A stretch of DNA of 64,000 nt from Halomonas dongshanensis (GTDB lineage: Bacteria; Pseudomonadota; Gammaproteobacteria; Pseudomonadales; Halomonadaceae). Made by a program: the position numbers and the translations under genes. The notes beneath the pieces are model-generated. The model was given only the letters and a program-made list of their open reading frames with translations. It had not been told where the DNA came from and did no database searches. Below are positions 18,601 to 26,162 of this stretch, piece by piece (position 1 is the stretch's first letter; every line of letters starts with the position of its first letter). Location: contig NZ_JAJISC010000010.1 of NCBI RefSeq assembly GCF_024790395.1, positions 42,940 through 106,939 of the forward strand, in the 5' to 3' direction.

Positions 18601-19303
18601 CACCGTATTCAGCGACCTCAACCGGCGCATCAGCGCCCAGAGCAAGCGCCTATCCGATGAAGTGGCCGACGATCTCACCCTCGATGGCATCACCAAGGCC
18701 GAGGTGCGCATCCAATCCACCATCGACGAGCTGGGTTTCTGGGAGCCGCTCAAGCTCTTCGCTCAGCGCTACCGTCAGTGGCGCGATTCCGGCCAGGCGC
18801 TGCCCAGCGACGACTACCTCAACGCCCTCAATGACGTGGTCGATCTACTGCGTCAGGATCAGTCCTACAGCTTCGAAAGCCTGCTGCGCCTGGAGCTTCA
18901 CCTGAACGAAGGTGGCACCGATCTGGTCATCCGCAACGACCGCCAACTGCTCGAATCCTCCAGCCACGGCATGGCCTACCTGATTCTGTGCAAGTTCCTG
19001 CTCGCCTTCACACGGCTCTTGCGCGGGCGCGCCGCCATTGCCATCCACTGGCCCATCGACGAGATCGGCACGCTCGCCTATCACAACGTCGAGAAGCTGT
19101 TCGAGGCCTGCGACAGCAACCGCATCCACATCGTCGGCGCCTTCCCCAACCCCGAGTCGGACGTGCTCATGCTGTTCCACAACCGCTATCTGATCGACCG
19201 CGACATCGAAGCACCCGGCACGCGACGACTGAAACGCATCGAACCACGCCTGAGCCGTCTGGCCGCGCGGCTCAAGGCGCAACGCGAGGAGGTGAACGCA
19301 TGA
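15608..19303 (+). CDS. jetC: SMC-like ATPase of a Wadjet / MksB-type complex (JetC-like)
   Basis: 1231 residues from the ATG at 15608 (AAGGGA upstream; an in-frame TTG at 15590 is weaker). Motor of a condensin-like complex that extrudes and selects circular plasmid DNA. N-terminal head has Walker A GTNASGKT at about 30-37. Long charged coiled coils run from about 250 to 545 and 620 to 1010. Between them is a MukB/MksB-like hinge with TLRHFLRYHVPGWEQRLGKV and YGVALDLNAIAPPDYA at about 547-611. The C-terminal head shows the ABC signature region SSSHGMAYLILCKFLLA near 1117 and Walker B IAIHWPIDEIG near 1145. It overlaps the next gene by 4 nt. Its place as first gene differs from the usual JetA-B-C-D order. 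Confidence 0.88.
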   Translation: MAHLLRIVMIHGHLEGVVELSVDGHTNICGTNASGKTTLQRLVPVFYGELPNKVVPKTRMKFDAFYLPHRNSYLIYEYRRESGALCQAVLTRKAEGGVEYRFVAAPYAPEDYLIEGDKGAVALEYAQWANGLRRRNVSISSKLSATSEYRAVIQNDFTPTPGLAMHGNRKEALKLRQLAAQYSLVAPEHRIRHIEKLVSAVHAKEGKMDTLKTMLAAIFEEDGVELPVTRIRSAKAREWINQMRQSMRLEPLQRALSRLNEIDGELAHLDTTLWQLRPQLDADASRTERALADIDAERAERQRTFDDEKNTYEQARDARNEELSALESELKQAQRDLSDLQQQFEAYEAADMPALSRDLDALPQKREQLEQLQGHLRTLQEAVQASQARKEEHLRELGDTLARQREEAQALMEALMEEKAARKEAQWEAQRALDARHQAERDATEAGFQAQLAEGGEALAELKAALSHGGPTAEESEEAALAQARLDQAQNESRAAAFQLESLRRERDALKHERDTADTAHREARHALHEAQRHSQALHQQRDPAQGTLRHFLRYHVPGWEQRLGKVIAPDLLARRDLAPVFEERKEEEGGASIYGVALDLNAIAPPDYAQEEASLLAAIEAAADAVVRAEALEASAEKQLKRQSERLAGAEEALSQAQRGLKRAEEEIDYAQQARHQCQERHRAALDARKRERQAALDERQALQQALQDERQAALDALSAAYRAEALEAKADAEGQLESLDRQIDQYRQQQVALKAEYQRQCEELEQAFDRELADQGVDPVTLRDTRARLSELERHIRQTAARQEELDDYRRFMRVSWGQRKPELIEQESRVTRQRDDAKRQRDQAQQRFQATKAEHQRQTNALDAQRREHAELLNELTPLLKQLEELALSADATPQSAPTGDPAERLARTRQALAQRAQERDALRKGCQEVESQLIKGASASFVEALESERARLDDPDEPRALLPILAGMLTLLEDQQQQLVQQGRNLSDDLDKFFTVFSDLNRRISAQSKRLSDEVADDLTLDGITKAEVRIQSTIDELGFWEPLKLFAQRYRQWRDSGQALPSDDYLNALNDVVDLLRQDQSYSFESLLRLELHLNEGGTDLVIRNDRQLLESSSHGMAYLILCKFLLAFTRLLRGRAAIAIHWPIDEIGTLAYHNVEKLFEACDSNRIHIVGAFPNPESDVLMLFHNRYLIDRDIEAPGTRRLKRIEPRLSRLAARLKAQREEVNA

Positions 19304-19956
19304 ACGATACCGAAAGCCCCCTTGACCAGAACATGCTGCTGCACGGCCCGCTGCTCGAACGCCTGCTGGCCGGCGAGTTCGTCTGCGCCGTGAGCGACGA
19401 AAGCGCTTTCCAGCGCTTGCAGGACGAGGCCCTGCGCGATGCCCTGGATACCTACCTGCGCCCGCTCAACCGGCGGCTGGCGAGCAACGCCGAGCAGAGC
19501 GTCTATTTTCTCGCCTGGCGCCAGTTGGACGACAGCGCCCGCGAGCAGCTCTCCCGCCAGCTCGGCGATGCCCTGAATAGCCTCTTACCGCTTTTGGAGT
19601 GGCTGCAACTGGTGCAGGAAGCCCTGGGGCGCGACAGCGTGCTGACCCCAGGCGATGTGCTCAAACCCGGCGAACTTCAGGCCAAGAGCGAGGACAACCC
19701 GAGCCTTCGCGAGCGCATCGAGCGCCTGGCCACGGATAGCTTCTTCGGCTCCCAGAGCGATCAGCTCGACGCTCAGATCAAGCAGGTGTTCAAACGCCTC
19801 AAAGAACACGGCTATCTGCTTCAGCCCCACGGTGAGCGCCAGGTGTATCTGGCCACCGGTAAGGTCGACTATCTGCTCGATCTCGTCCGCTTCATCCGTG
19901 ACGAAGAGCGCCTGCCGGTCACCGAAGAGAGCGACGCCCAGGAGACGCTGCTGTGA
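19300..19956 (+). CDS. jetB: MukE/MksE-like accessory subunit of the SMC complex (JetB-like)
   Basis: 218 residues from the ATG at 19300, which overlaps the ATPase stop (ATGA). Winged-helix subunit expected to bind the kleisin. Seen: LLERLLAGEFVCAVSDESAF at about 15-35, then RLASNAEQSVYFLAWRQLDD and, in the second half, SSFxGS-like SFFGSQSDQLDAQIKQVFKRL followed by KEHGYLLQPHGERQVYLATG, which is the usual ending of MksE/JetB proteins. Assignment rests on size, position between ATPase and kleisin, and these segments rather than on a strong motif. A GTGA overlap couples it to the next gene. Confidence 0.75.
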   Translation: MNDTESPLDQNMLLHGPLLERLLAGEFVCAVSDESAFQRLQDEALRDALDTYLRPLNRRLASNAEQSVYFLAWRQLDDSAREQLSRQLGDALNSLLPLLEWLQLVQEALGRDSVLTPGDVLKPGELQAKSEDNPSLRERIERLATDSFFGSQSDQLDAQIKQVFKRLKEHGYLLQPHGERQVYLATGKVDYLLDLVRFIRDEERLPVTEESDAQETLL

Positions 19957-21197
19957 GCCAGGCCACCCCGCTCGAAAGCCGCCTGGTCACGACCGGCGTT
20001 GAACGGCTAGCGCTGCTGGGCCGCCACGCCGAGGCGTTGATGCAGGGCTACACCCAAGAAGAAGTGCCGCTTGCCGGGCTCAGCGCCACTGCGCTACGGC
20101 GGCTTTTGGCGGCGCGCATCGTCTGGCGGCCCGACGAGCAGGGCGGGGTCAAGCTCACGCCCAAGGTGCGCGAGCTGATCGCCGAGATGACCGCCGACGA
20201 AGCCCGCCGCCACGTCAACGCCGACGTGGCCGAAGCCTTGGAGCGCCTGCGCAGCTTGGTCGCCAGCTACCGCGAATCCAGCGCGCGCGGCGACTACTGG
20301 CAGCAGGAACAACAGCTTCTGCGCCTGCGCCAATCGGTAGACGACATGAACGGGCGCTTTTTCGATGCCATCGATAGCCTTTGGCAGCGCCTGAATAGCG
20401 ATTTCGGCTTCGTCAGCAAGCTAAGCGACAAGGTGCGCGAGAACGGCCGCGCTCAGAAGCAGGTGGTGCGCCTGCTCGACGGCCTGGAACTGATCGATTT
20501 CGACGAGCTGATTCAGCTCGTCGGCCGCGATGGCACCCTGCGCAAGCTGCTGGTCAGCCAGCTTCAACAGCAGGTCAGCCAGCACTACACCAGCCTGCGC
20601 GAAGTGCAGCAGCGCTTGATCGAACTCATGGCGCGCTTTCGCAAGATGCAGGCGCGAAGCCGCCTGGTGGCGGGCATGGAGGCCTTTCTGCGCGAGCACC
20701 CGGGGTTTACTCCTGGCAACTACGCCCAGCGCAGCGATGTGCCCATTCTGTGCAATCGTGCCGCTCCTCTCGTGGCGGCCGGTTCCGTAGCGTTAGACCG
20801 CAGTCAGGACCTGCCGACGCTGAGCGCGCTGGTGAGCCAACTGCCCACGCCCAGCCGCCCGGCGCAGGTAGCCAGCGCCGCCGCGCCCGCCCAGCAGAGC
20901 GAAGACGCCGCCGTGGCCGCCCGCCAACAGGCGCTCAAGGAGGATGTCGAAGGCTTCTACCTCGCAGTGGTCGACCGCGATGAACCCGCGCCCCACAGCG
21001 CGCTGGATTACCTGGCCGAGCGTGCCCTCGGCTGGCCCGATGAGATCTGGCTGTTCCAGGTCATCGCCGAATACCAGGGCCTGCCGCGCAGCGAACAGCA
21101 GGCGTTTCGCTTGCTGCCCGAGGAAGAGAAGGCCGCCGACTACAACGACGTGCGCCTGATTCGCGATGTGGCGCTACAACTGGCGGTCGCGCCATGA
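19953..21197 (+). CDS. jetA: MukF/MksF-like kleisin subunit of the SMC complex (JetA-like)
   Basis: 414 residues starting with GTG at 19953 inside the stop of the previous gene. Predicted kleisin that bridges the ATPase heads. The N-terminal third resembles a winged helix (LSATALRRLLAARIVWRPDE, LTPKVRELIAEM), followed by a helical middle region (RFFDAIDSLWQRLNSDFGFV to QQRLIELMARFRKMQARSRL). An Ala/Pro/Gln-rich linker (about 295-330) joins a C-terminal domain ending in LFQVIAEYQGLPRSEQQAF. Its stop overlaps the JetD-like start by 4 nt. The identification is mainly by operon position and size. Confidence 0.72.
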   Translation: MSQATPLESRLVTTGVERLALLGRHAEALMQGYTQEEVPLAGLSATALRRLLAARIVWRPDEQGGVKLTPKVRELIAEMTADEARRHVNADVAEALERLRSLVASYRESSARGDYWQQEQQLLRLRQSVDDMNGRFFDAIDSLWQRLNSDFGFVSKLSDKVRENGRAQKQVVRLLDGLELIDFDELIQLVGRDGTLRKLLVSQLQQQVSQHYTSLREVQQRLIELMARFRKMQARSRLVAGMEAFLREHPGFTPGNYAQRSDVPILCNRAAPLVAAGSVALDRSQDLPTLSALVSQLPTPSRPAQVASAAAPAQQSEDAAVAARQQALKEDVEGFYLAVVDRDEPAPHSALDYLAERALGWPDEIWLFQVIAEYQGLPRSEQQAFRLLPEEEKAADYNDVRLIRDVALQLAVAP

Positions 21198-22060
21198 ACC
21201 TGCCCGGCCGCGCCCGCGCCGGGCTCAACGAGGTACAGCGCCTTTTGCGTCAGCAAGCCAGCGTCGAACGCCCCCGGCGCGAGTGGGTGGGCGATCTCAT
21301 TGCATGGTGCCGCCAGTACGACATCGAACTTGGCACCCGCCTTAGCGCCAAAGCACTGCGCTTCGACGCCGAACTGCTTCAGCAAATCGATACCGTACTC
21401 GCCAGCGCCCGGCTGGCACCGCTTGGCCGCGCACTCGGCGGCCTGCCCAGCAGCGCCCAGGCAAAAGCGGGCATGGAGGAAAATAAAGCCACCCGCGAAG
21501 GCCCCCGCGCCTGGCGCGTGCTGCTCAACCTGCCGCCCCAACCTGCCCAAGGCCTTGGCTCTGACGCGCGCAGCATTCGCGACGTAGATGTCAGAAGCCT
21601 CACGCTGGGCGCCTTTGGCGCTCTCGTTCAGGTCGAAAACCTAGACAGTTTCTACACCTTCGACCCCACCATCTCCGCCCTGCGCGGCTACGCCCATCCG
21701 CTGGTCATCTACCGCGGCGACAGCCACTACGGCCAAGGCTTCCACCACCTAACCGACACCTGGCGCAAAACCCGCCGCCCCCACCTCTATCTAGGCGACT
21801 TCGACGCCAAAGGCGTCACCCTCGCACTCGACAGCGGCGCCACGCATCTAATACTCCCCAACATCGATTGGCTCACCGAGCACGCCACACCGCTACACCA
21901 ACCCGCCGAACAGCTCCCTTTCCAACGCCGCCTACGGCAGTTGCATGTAACGCTGGAACCTCAGCACCCGCTTGCATCTTATTTGGCGTTGCTAGAAAAA
22001 CAGCGTGGGTTGCGGCAGCAGTGGTTTGAAGGGGAGATGGTGTGTGTCGGGCTGGGCTAA
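21194..22060 (+). CDS. jetD: TOPRIM-domain DNA-cleaving subunit (JetD / MksG-like)
   Basis: 288 residues, shorter than most JetD proteins (often near 380), because the N-terminal half is reduced. The C-terminal TOPRIM domain is complete: catalytic glutamate in LVQVENLDSFYTF at about 150-160, then HPLVIYRGDSHYGQGF, the DxD of LYLGDFDAKGVTLAL near 205, and a closing QQWFEGEMVC. JetD cuts plasmid DNA that the SMC complex cannot finish extruding. Last gene of the four-gene operon, linked by an ATGA overlap. Base composition is the same as in the operon and drops sharply after it. Confidence 0.82.
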   Translation: MNLPGRARAGLNEVQRLLRQQASVERPRREWVGDLIAWCRQYDIELGTRLSAKALRFDAELLQQIDTVLASARLAPLGRALGGLPSSAQAKAGMEENKATREGPRAWRVLLNLPPQPAQGLGSDARSIRDVDVRSLTLGAFGALVQVENLDSFYTFDPTISALRGYAHPLVIYRGDSHYGQGFHHLTDTWRKTRRPHLYLGDFDAKGVTLALDSGATHLILPNIDWLTEHATPLHQPAEQLPFQRRLRQLHVTLEPQHPLASYLALLEKQRGLRQQWFEGEMVCVGLG

Positions 22061-22238
22061 AACGCTACGTCTATAGAAAAGCTGGCGCAGTTGGTGGAAA
22101 GCACTGATGGCATAGTTAGCTGGCAGTCGGCTAATCAAAGCGCCAGGTAAAGCAAGCGGGCACGCGAATTTTGGATATGTAGCCGAAATTTTCTTTGCTC
22201 GCAGGTAAATCAATGGGGTAGATTCGGTGCAGGTGGCA

Positions 22239-22282
22239 GCATAACCTCAATGAATGTGCTGGCGCGTTTATTGGGGTTATGT
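22239..22282. repeat. attC-like inverted repeat at the left edge of the cassette array
   Basis: CATAACCTCAAT and ATTGGGGTTATG (11 of 12 paired) enclose 18 nt. The outer ends GCATAAC and GTTATGT resemble attC R-boxes (RYYYAAC and GTTRRRY, one mismatch each). At 44 bp it is shorter than a normal attC. The rest of the 22061-22324 gap shows no gene. Confidence 0.4.
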
Positions 22283-22324
22283 AGACTTCCATATAATCAC
22301 TGTTATTTTTCTAAGGATGGATAA

Positions 22325-23347
22325 TTGATACTTTACAAATACTACGGATTTTCTGCTGGGCTATCAGCATTGAAGAGTTCTCAACTTGGTTTTCGAGAAC
22401 CAGTATCTTTTAATGATCCTTTTGAGCTTTCATTCTTAGACAATGCGCAGGGTCCGGGCGTTAAGCTCACCGATTTGGAAAATAAATTAAACGAATTAAA
22501 AAAATCGGTAGCAATTCTATCGTTAACAAGAAGCCCATGTAATCCTTTAATGTGGGCTCATTATGGAGAAAATCATACTGGGTTTGTAATTGGCTATGAT
22601 GTAGATACTCCTTTCCTAACAAGTGATGATTACAATCTGATACCTGTGGAACGTGGAGATGTCGTATATACAAACACCAAGACTATTCACAATCTCACCC
22701 CTCGATCAAGGGATCTACTTCATAAAGTTTATCTTGCATCCCAGGGGCTAGGTCAGGATGATTTAAATAAGTCTGAATTTGAAAATTTAGCTAGGAAAAT
22801 ATTTCTAACCAAACATGCGAGTTGGGTCTATGAAGAAGAAGTGAGGGTGGTTAAATCCTTCCTTTTTATGTTTGAAACAACAGATGATTATTATTCAGAT
22901 CCTATGAGGTGCTGGAGTACCATCAGTAAGAGAGTTGCCCCATCGATGGGATTAGAGCAAGTACCTGGTTTGAAAATCTACAACCATAAAGTTGATATTA
23001 AAGAGGTGTATTTAGGAGTTAGAAATCCTCTGGTACAACGTCAAAGTGAAGTATCCACCGATATTGGCGCTACAATTTCGAATAAGGCGAAAACAGAAAA
23101 ATGGAAGATATGTTCTTTAAAAATGGCAAGTGGATCTTGGAACTTAGAAAGTGATAATCAAATAGCCTGTATTTTTGACCTGAAGAAAAAGACGACTGGA
23201 CTACTGAATAATTTCTCTATGTCAGGCAAAGAAGCTTTGTTCTTGAAAGATAAATTGGCAAGGGTTGAAGTTAATTTTCAGGATAATATTGAAATAACAA
23301 ACTGGGACAACGAACTTTTTTTTCAAAAGAATAGCGAGTTTGAATAA
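22325..23347 (+). CDS. DUF2971 family protein (cassette 1)
   Basis: 340 residues from a TTG start at 22325 with AAGGA 8 nt upstream; the protein begins ILYKYYG as DUF2971 proteins do. Family marks: LGFREPVSFNDPFELSFLDN, then ILSLTRSPCNPLMWAHYGENHTGF (read here as two parts), VIGYDVDT and later WVYEEEVRVV. DUF2971 has no settled biochemical role, but members are frequent in cassettes and defence islands. Strong A+T bias relative to the SMC operon. An attC begins at the stop codon, so the gene fills its cassette. Confidence 0.85.
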   Translation: MILYKYYGFSAGLSALKSSQLGFREPVSFNDPFELSFLDNAQGPGVKLTDLENKLNELKKSVAILSLTRSPCNPLMWAHYGENHTGFVIGYDVDTPFLTSDDYNLIPVERGDVVYTNTKTIHNLTPRSRDLLHKVYLASQGLGQDDLNKSEFENLARKIFLTKHASWVYEEEVRVVKSFLFMFETTDDYYSDPMRCWSTISKRVAPSMGLEQVPGLKIYNHKVDIKEVYLGVRNPLVQRQSEVSTDIGATISNKAKTEKWKICSLKMASGSWNLESDNQIACIFDLKKKTTGLLNNFSMSGKEALFLKDKLARVEVNFQDNIEITNWDNELFFQKNSEFE

Positions 23348-23401
23348 ACATAACAAAAAAAGGCAGCCGGATGCTTCGCACCGCTGCTTTTGGCGTTAGA
23401 T
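23348..23401 (+). repeat. attC site 1
   Basis: 54 bp from ACATAAC to GTTAGAT, the latter a perfect R-box GTTRRRY within GGCGTTAGAT. The interior folds as CAGC-CGG-ATGC-TT-CGCACC-GCTG. It immediately follows the DUF2971 stop codon. Confidence 0.85.
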
Positions 23402-23429
23402 TACTTTAAGCATCCAGCAAGGAATAATA

Positions 23430-24377
23430 ATGACTGAAGAAGTAGAACTAAAATGGATTTCCGGATTCTGGAGAAGAATTGGTGCGCTATTCATAGACAC
23501 TTTAATACTTGGCGTGGCCGGCTTAGCACTAGGGTTATTTCTTGAAAGCCTCTTTGTTCAAATGGGGGGCTGGGGGCGTCTGGTTGGATTCTCAATAGCT
23601 CTCATTTACTTTGGCGTCATGAATAGCTCCATCTCTGGAGGTCAAACGATAGGCAAGAAGACCTTAAAGATTAGAGTGGTTGATTCCAATAACTCTCCAA
23701 TAAACCTTGGTAAATCTATACTCCGTTACTTCATTCTGGCGATTCCTTTCTCTCTAAATGGGGCTCAGTTTTCCAATGAGGCTATGCTTTCTTTGCTTAT
23801 GTATCCGCTTTCATTAATTATATTTGGCGGTCTTTTCTCAATTTTATACTTATACATATTCAATAGAATTACTCGTCAGTCACTGCACGATCTAGCGGTT
23901 GGTAGCTATGTCGTTAATACCAATGTAGAAAAGCAAGCGACCGGGAAGGTCTGGAATGTCCATCTCATAATCGTTGCATTGCTATTTCTGGCAGCTGCCG
24001 TAGTTCCGGCTTTCACTAGCCAGCTTGCTCAGAGTGAGCAATTCAAGGGTATGCTGTCCGTCCAATCTGCACTATCAAATGATCAAAGTGTTGCTTACGC
24101 AACGATATCCACTGGCTCGTCAACTTTCAGTTCAACCAATGAAGGCGCCAAAACAACGACATATGTAAGCAGTCAGGTATTTCTAAAAACCAACAATGTT
24201 AGTGATGCGGAGCTGGCCCGTCGGCTAGCAATTATAGTTGTCGCTAATTACCCTGAAGCTCTGCAAAAAGATACAGTTCATATTAACCTAACATATGGTT
24301 ATGACATAGGTATCGCTTCCAGTTGGTCTAACCATGCGCATAATTTCAATCCTTTGGAGCTTCAAAGTGCGGAATAG
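23430..24377 (+). CDS. RDD-family membrane protein (cassette 2)
   Basis: 315 residues, start ATG at 23430 with AAGGAA upstream. The RDD domain occupies the first half: WRRIGALFIDTLILGVAGLA (the R and D of the name), GGQTIGKKTLKIRVVD, and SLHDLAVGSYVV at about 155-165. There are four to five membrane helices, the last around residues 175-195. The C-terminal 120 residues after it (SNDQSVAYATISTGSSTFSS onward) are probably periplasmic and match nothing I recognise. Unknown substrate. It is flanked by attC 1 and attC 2. Confidence 0.82.
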   Translation: MTEEVELKWISGFWRRIGALFIDTLILGVAGLALGLFLESLFVQMGGWGRLVGFSIALIYFGVMNSSISGGQTIGKKTLKIRVVDSNNSPINLGKSILRYFILAIPFSLNGAQFSNEAMLSLLMYPLSLIIFGGLFSILYLYIFNRITRQSLHDLAVGSYVVNTNVEKQATGKVWNVHLIIVALLFLAAAVVPAFTSQLAQSEQFKGMLSVQSALSNDQSVAYATISTGSSTFSSTNEGAKTTTYVSSQVFLKTNNVSDAELARRLAIIVVANYPEALQKDTVHINLTYGYDIGIASSWSNHAHNFNPLELQSAE

Positions 24378-24382
24378 GCGTA

Positions 24383-24446
24383 ATCTAACAAGTTGCGCAA
24401 GCGGGACAAAGTGCTGCGCACTTCGCCCCTTCGCAAGGCGTTAAGT
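24383..24446 (+). repeat. attC site 2
   Basis: 64 bp from a perfect RYYYAAC (ATCTAAC) to a perfect GTTRRRY (GTTAAGT). Inner arms include GTTGCGCAAGCGGG and TTCGCAAGGC. The best attC of the array. Confidence 0.9.
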
Positions 24447-24498
24447 GCTAGAGCCGATGTTGAACTCATGAGCAGCAAAGCAATGATGGAGATTTGTT

Positions 24499-25128
24499 TT
24501 GAAAATTGGTGAAGTTAAAATCGAAGAACTGTTCGCCACTACGGACTGGTGTTTAAGAAATAGCTTTCCTGATGATTATGATGCTAGATGCTTATATAGC
24601 GCATGTGCTATTCAAACAATACTCAAAAGTAAGAGAGTAAAGGCCATTATTGTAGGTGGTAATGTAGGTGCGTTTACTCTATCAACCGATGGGCGAGAAG
24701 CCTTATTAGAGGGTTTCGGAGGTGGTGATATCACTCAGCCGAGTCATTATTGGGTCGAAGCTAATGGAGTTATTCTAGATCCCGGGGTGTCTTATTTGCC
24801 AAAAAGGTCTCGCATGTCCGCGGTATCAATGCCGATGATAGCCTGGACAAAAAATAATGCGTTACCAAAGTATATTCAATATATTGAAAAAGTTCGGTAT
24901 GCCGAAGAGGCGGAATATATTTTCCCTAGCGATATTGCTAATCGTGTTGCAGAATTTATTGCGCGTTGCGAGAAACGGTATACGTCGAGAACGGCTAAGA
25001 AAAAGCTATCAACTTGGTTACTAACAAACCAGAAAGATTTAGATAAAGCGGCGAGGTCTGGTGATCGGTGGGCAACAGGTGCAATTCGATTTCAATCCAT
25101 GGGTTCAGTACCTACCATTCCGGTTTAA
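24499..25128 (+). CDS. Unknown cassette protein with a possible Cys-His-Asp site (cassette 3)
   Basis: 209 residues from a TTG at 24499, which has GGAG 7 nt upstream. No family recognised with certainty. Cysteines in the N-terminal helix (DARCLYSACAIQTILK, residues 28-43), a histidine in PSHYWVEANG near residue 87 and an aspartate in VILDPGVSYL near residue 96 are spaced like the triad of transglutaminase/papain-fold enzymes, where Cys heads a helix and His and Asp lie on following strands. The C-terminal 60 residues are helical and basic (CEKRYTSRTAKKKLS). No signal peptide. Hydrolase activity is a guess from this pattern only. Confidence 0.7.
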   Translation: MKIGEVKIEELFATTDWCLRNSFPDDYDARCLYSACAIQTILKSKRVKAIIVGGNVGAFTLSTDGREALLEGFGGGDITQPSHYWVEANGVILDPGVSYLPKRSRMSAVSMPMIAWTKNNALPKYIQYIEKVRYAEEAEYIFPSDIANRVAEFIARCEKRYTSRTAKKKLSTWLLTNQKDLDKAARSGDRWATGAIRFQSMGSVPTIPV

Positions 25129-25154
25129 AGAACAGGTTTTCATGCACCGAAAGT

Positions 25155-25227
25155 ATTTAACAAATCAAAGCAGCAAGGGCCTTCGGCCGGGACGCGCTAA
25201 CGCGCGCCTCTGTTTGAGGCGTTATAC
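25155..25227 (+). repeat. attC site 3
   Basis: 73 bp from ATTTAAC (perfect RYYYAAC) to GTTATAC (one mismatch to GTTRRRY, within GAGGCGTTATACC). The arms TCAAAGCAG and CTCTGTTTGA pair as the L boxes, around a GC-rich stem containing GGGCCTTCGGCC. Confidence 0.85.
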
Positions 25228-25242
25228 CTCAGGAGTATCTAA

Positions 25243-25614
25243 ATGATTCGTAGTCTTAGAAAAGGTCAATCTTCAGCTGAAATTTGGTATGAATTTGGAA
25301 CTGATGAAATTGGGATTAAGGAAATGGAAGTTGAATTAATGGATGATCATGCTGTATTTAGGTTAAACATTACTCCTGCTGATAGCAACCAATCCGATGA
25401 TGCTAAAAATATATTTGAAAATCATCCTAAATCTATTAGTAGAATAATTATTAGAGATGGCCAGATTAGAAGTAAGACATCAAGGTTTTTAAAAGCATAC
25501 CAAGACAAAATTTTATTTATAAAGCTGGTGATAATTCATAAAACTGATTTTACTTTTTCTGTTAGTTTAAAACCACTTGATAGTGATAGTTTAGAATTCG
25601 AAGTAAAGGTATAA
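25243..25614 (+). CDS. Hypothetical small protein (cassette 4)
   Basis: 123 residues, ATG at 25243 with AGGAG upstream. Not recognised. It is rich in beta-type segments alternating with charged turns (AEIWYEFGTDEIGIKEMEVE; HAVFRLNITPADS; ISRIIIRDGQIRSKT) and has no cysteine, signal peptide or membrane segment. The stop codon lies inside attC 4, as often in cassettes. A+T-rich codon use. Confidence 0.7.
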   Translation: MIRSLRKGQSSAEIWYEFGTDEIGIKEMEVELMDDHAVFRLNITPADSNQSDDAKNIFENHPKSISRIIIRDGQIRSKTSRFLKAYQDKILFIKLVIIHKTDFTFSVSLKPLDSDSLEFEVKV

Positions 25615-25720
25615 CAAGGCAATCAAAACGGACGCATTACGGCCGTCGCGGTTTTTGCTAAAAACAAAAAAACTCGCATAAACAGCGCTAACCTTCGCGC
25701 CATTTATTGCGGCGTTATAG
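25609..25720 (+). repeat. attC site 4
   Basis: 112 bp, a long attC from GTATAAC to GTTATAG (in GCGGCGTTATAGA). The ends pair with each other. Repeats inside include CGGACGC and GCGGCG. One R-box mismatch on each side. Confidence 0.78.
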
Positions 25721-25730
25721 AAAATAAAAC

Positions 25731-26162
25731 ATGAAGCTACTCATGCTAACGATAGCCCTATTGCTATCAGACTGTGTTGTTTATCCAATAAACAAGACTC
25801 TTCAGCCGGAGGCCGAAATCCTCGTCACCGATGTGGAAGAAAAGCCCATTCAGGATGCTTGGGTGACTTTAATATCAAGCTCCTACCCTTATGACCTTAA
25901 ACAAATGAGAAGGGGAGGTAAAACCAGTGATAGGGGTGAGGCAAGCTTTCCAAACATTAAGGAGTGGCGCACTGAATCGCTGATGATCCACGGTTCAAAC
26001 GTGTTTTTTTGGAATTGGTGCGTAGTAAAAGCAGGTTTTGAAACACATTCGACAATGTGGAGTAGTGGTGATGATTTTCAGCCCCAATACGACGTCATTC
26101 TTACTCCAGGGGAAAGCACGCCATGCCCAGAAGAGCCAACTAAAATTGGCCGCAGGCTATAA
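25731..26162 (+). CDS. Possible lipoprotein or exported protein with a carboxypeptidase-regulatory-like fold (cassette 5)
   Basis: 143 residues. A hydrophobic leader (MKLLMLTIALLLSDC) ends in a cysteine, but the residue before it is Asp rather than Gly/Ala/Ser, so the lipobox is irregular. The body begins EAEILVTDVEEKPIQDAWVT followed by GKTSDRGEASFPNI, which resembles the Ig-like carboxypeptidase-regulatory repeat with its turn before a second strand set. Function unknown. The gene follows attC 4 by 10 nt and ends at a CTATAAC R-box. Confidence 0.65.
   Translation: MKLLMLTIALLLSDCVVYPINKTLQPEAEILVTDVEEKPIQDAWVTLISSSYPYDLKQMRRGGKTSDRGEASFPNIKEWRTESLMIHGSNVFFWNWCVVKAGFETHSTMWSSGDDFQPQYDVILTPGESTPCPEEPTKIGRRL

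Noticed and set aside
22061..22238. Integron integrase or attI before the cassette array
   Set aside because: No conserved integrase segment in any frame and no attI-like simple site recognised.
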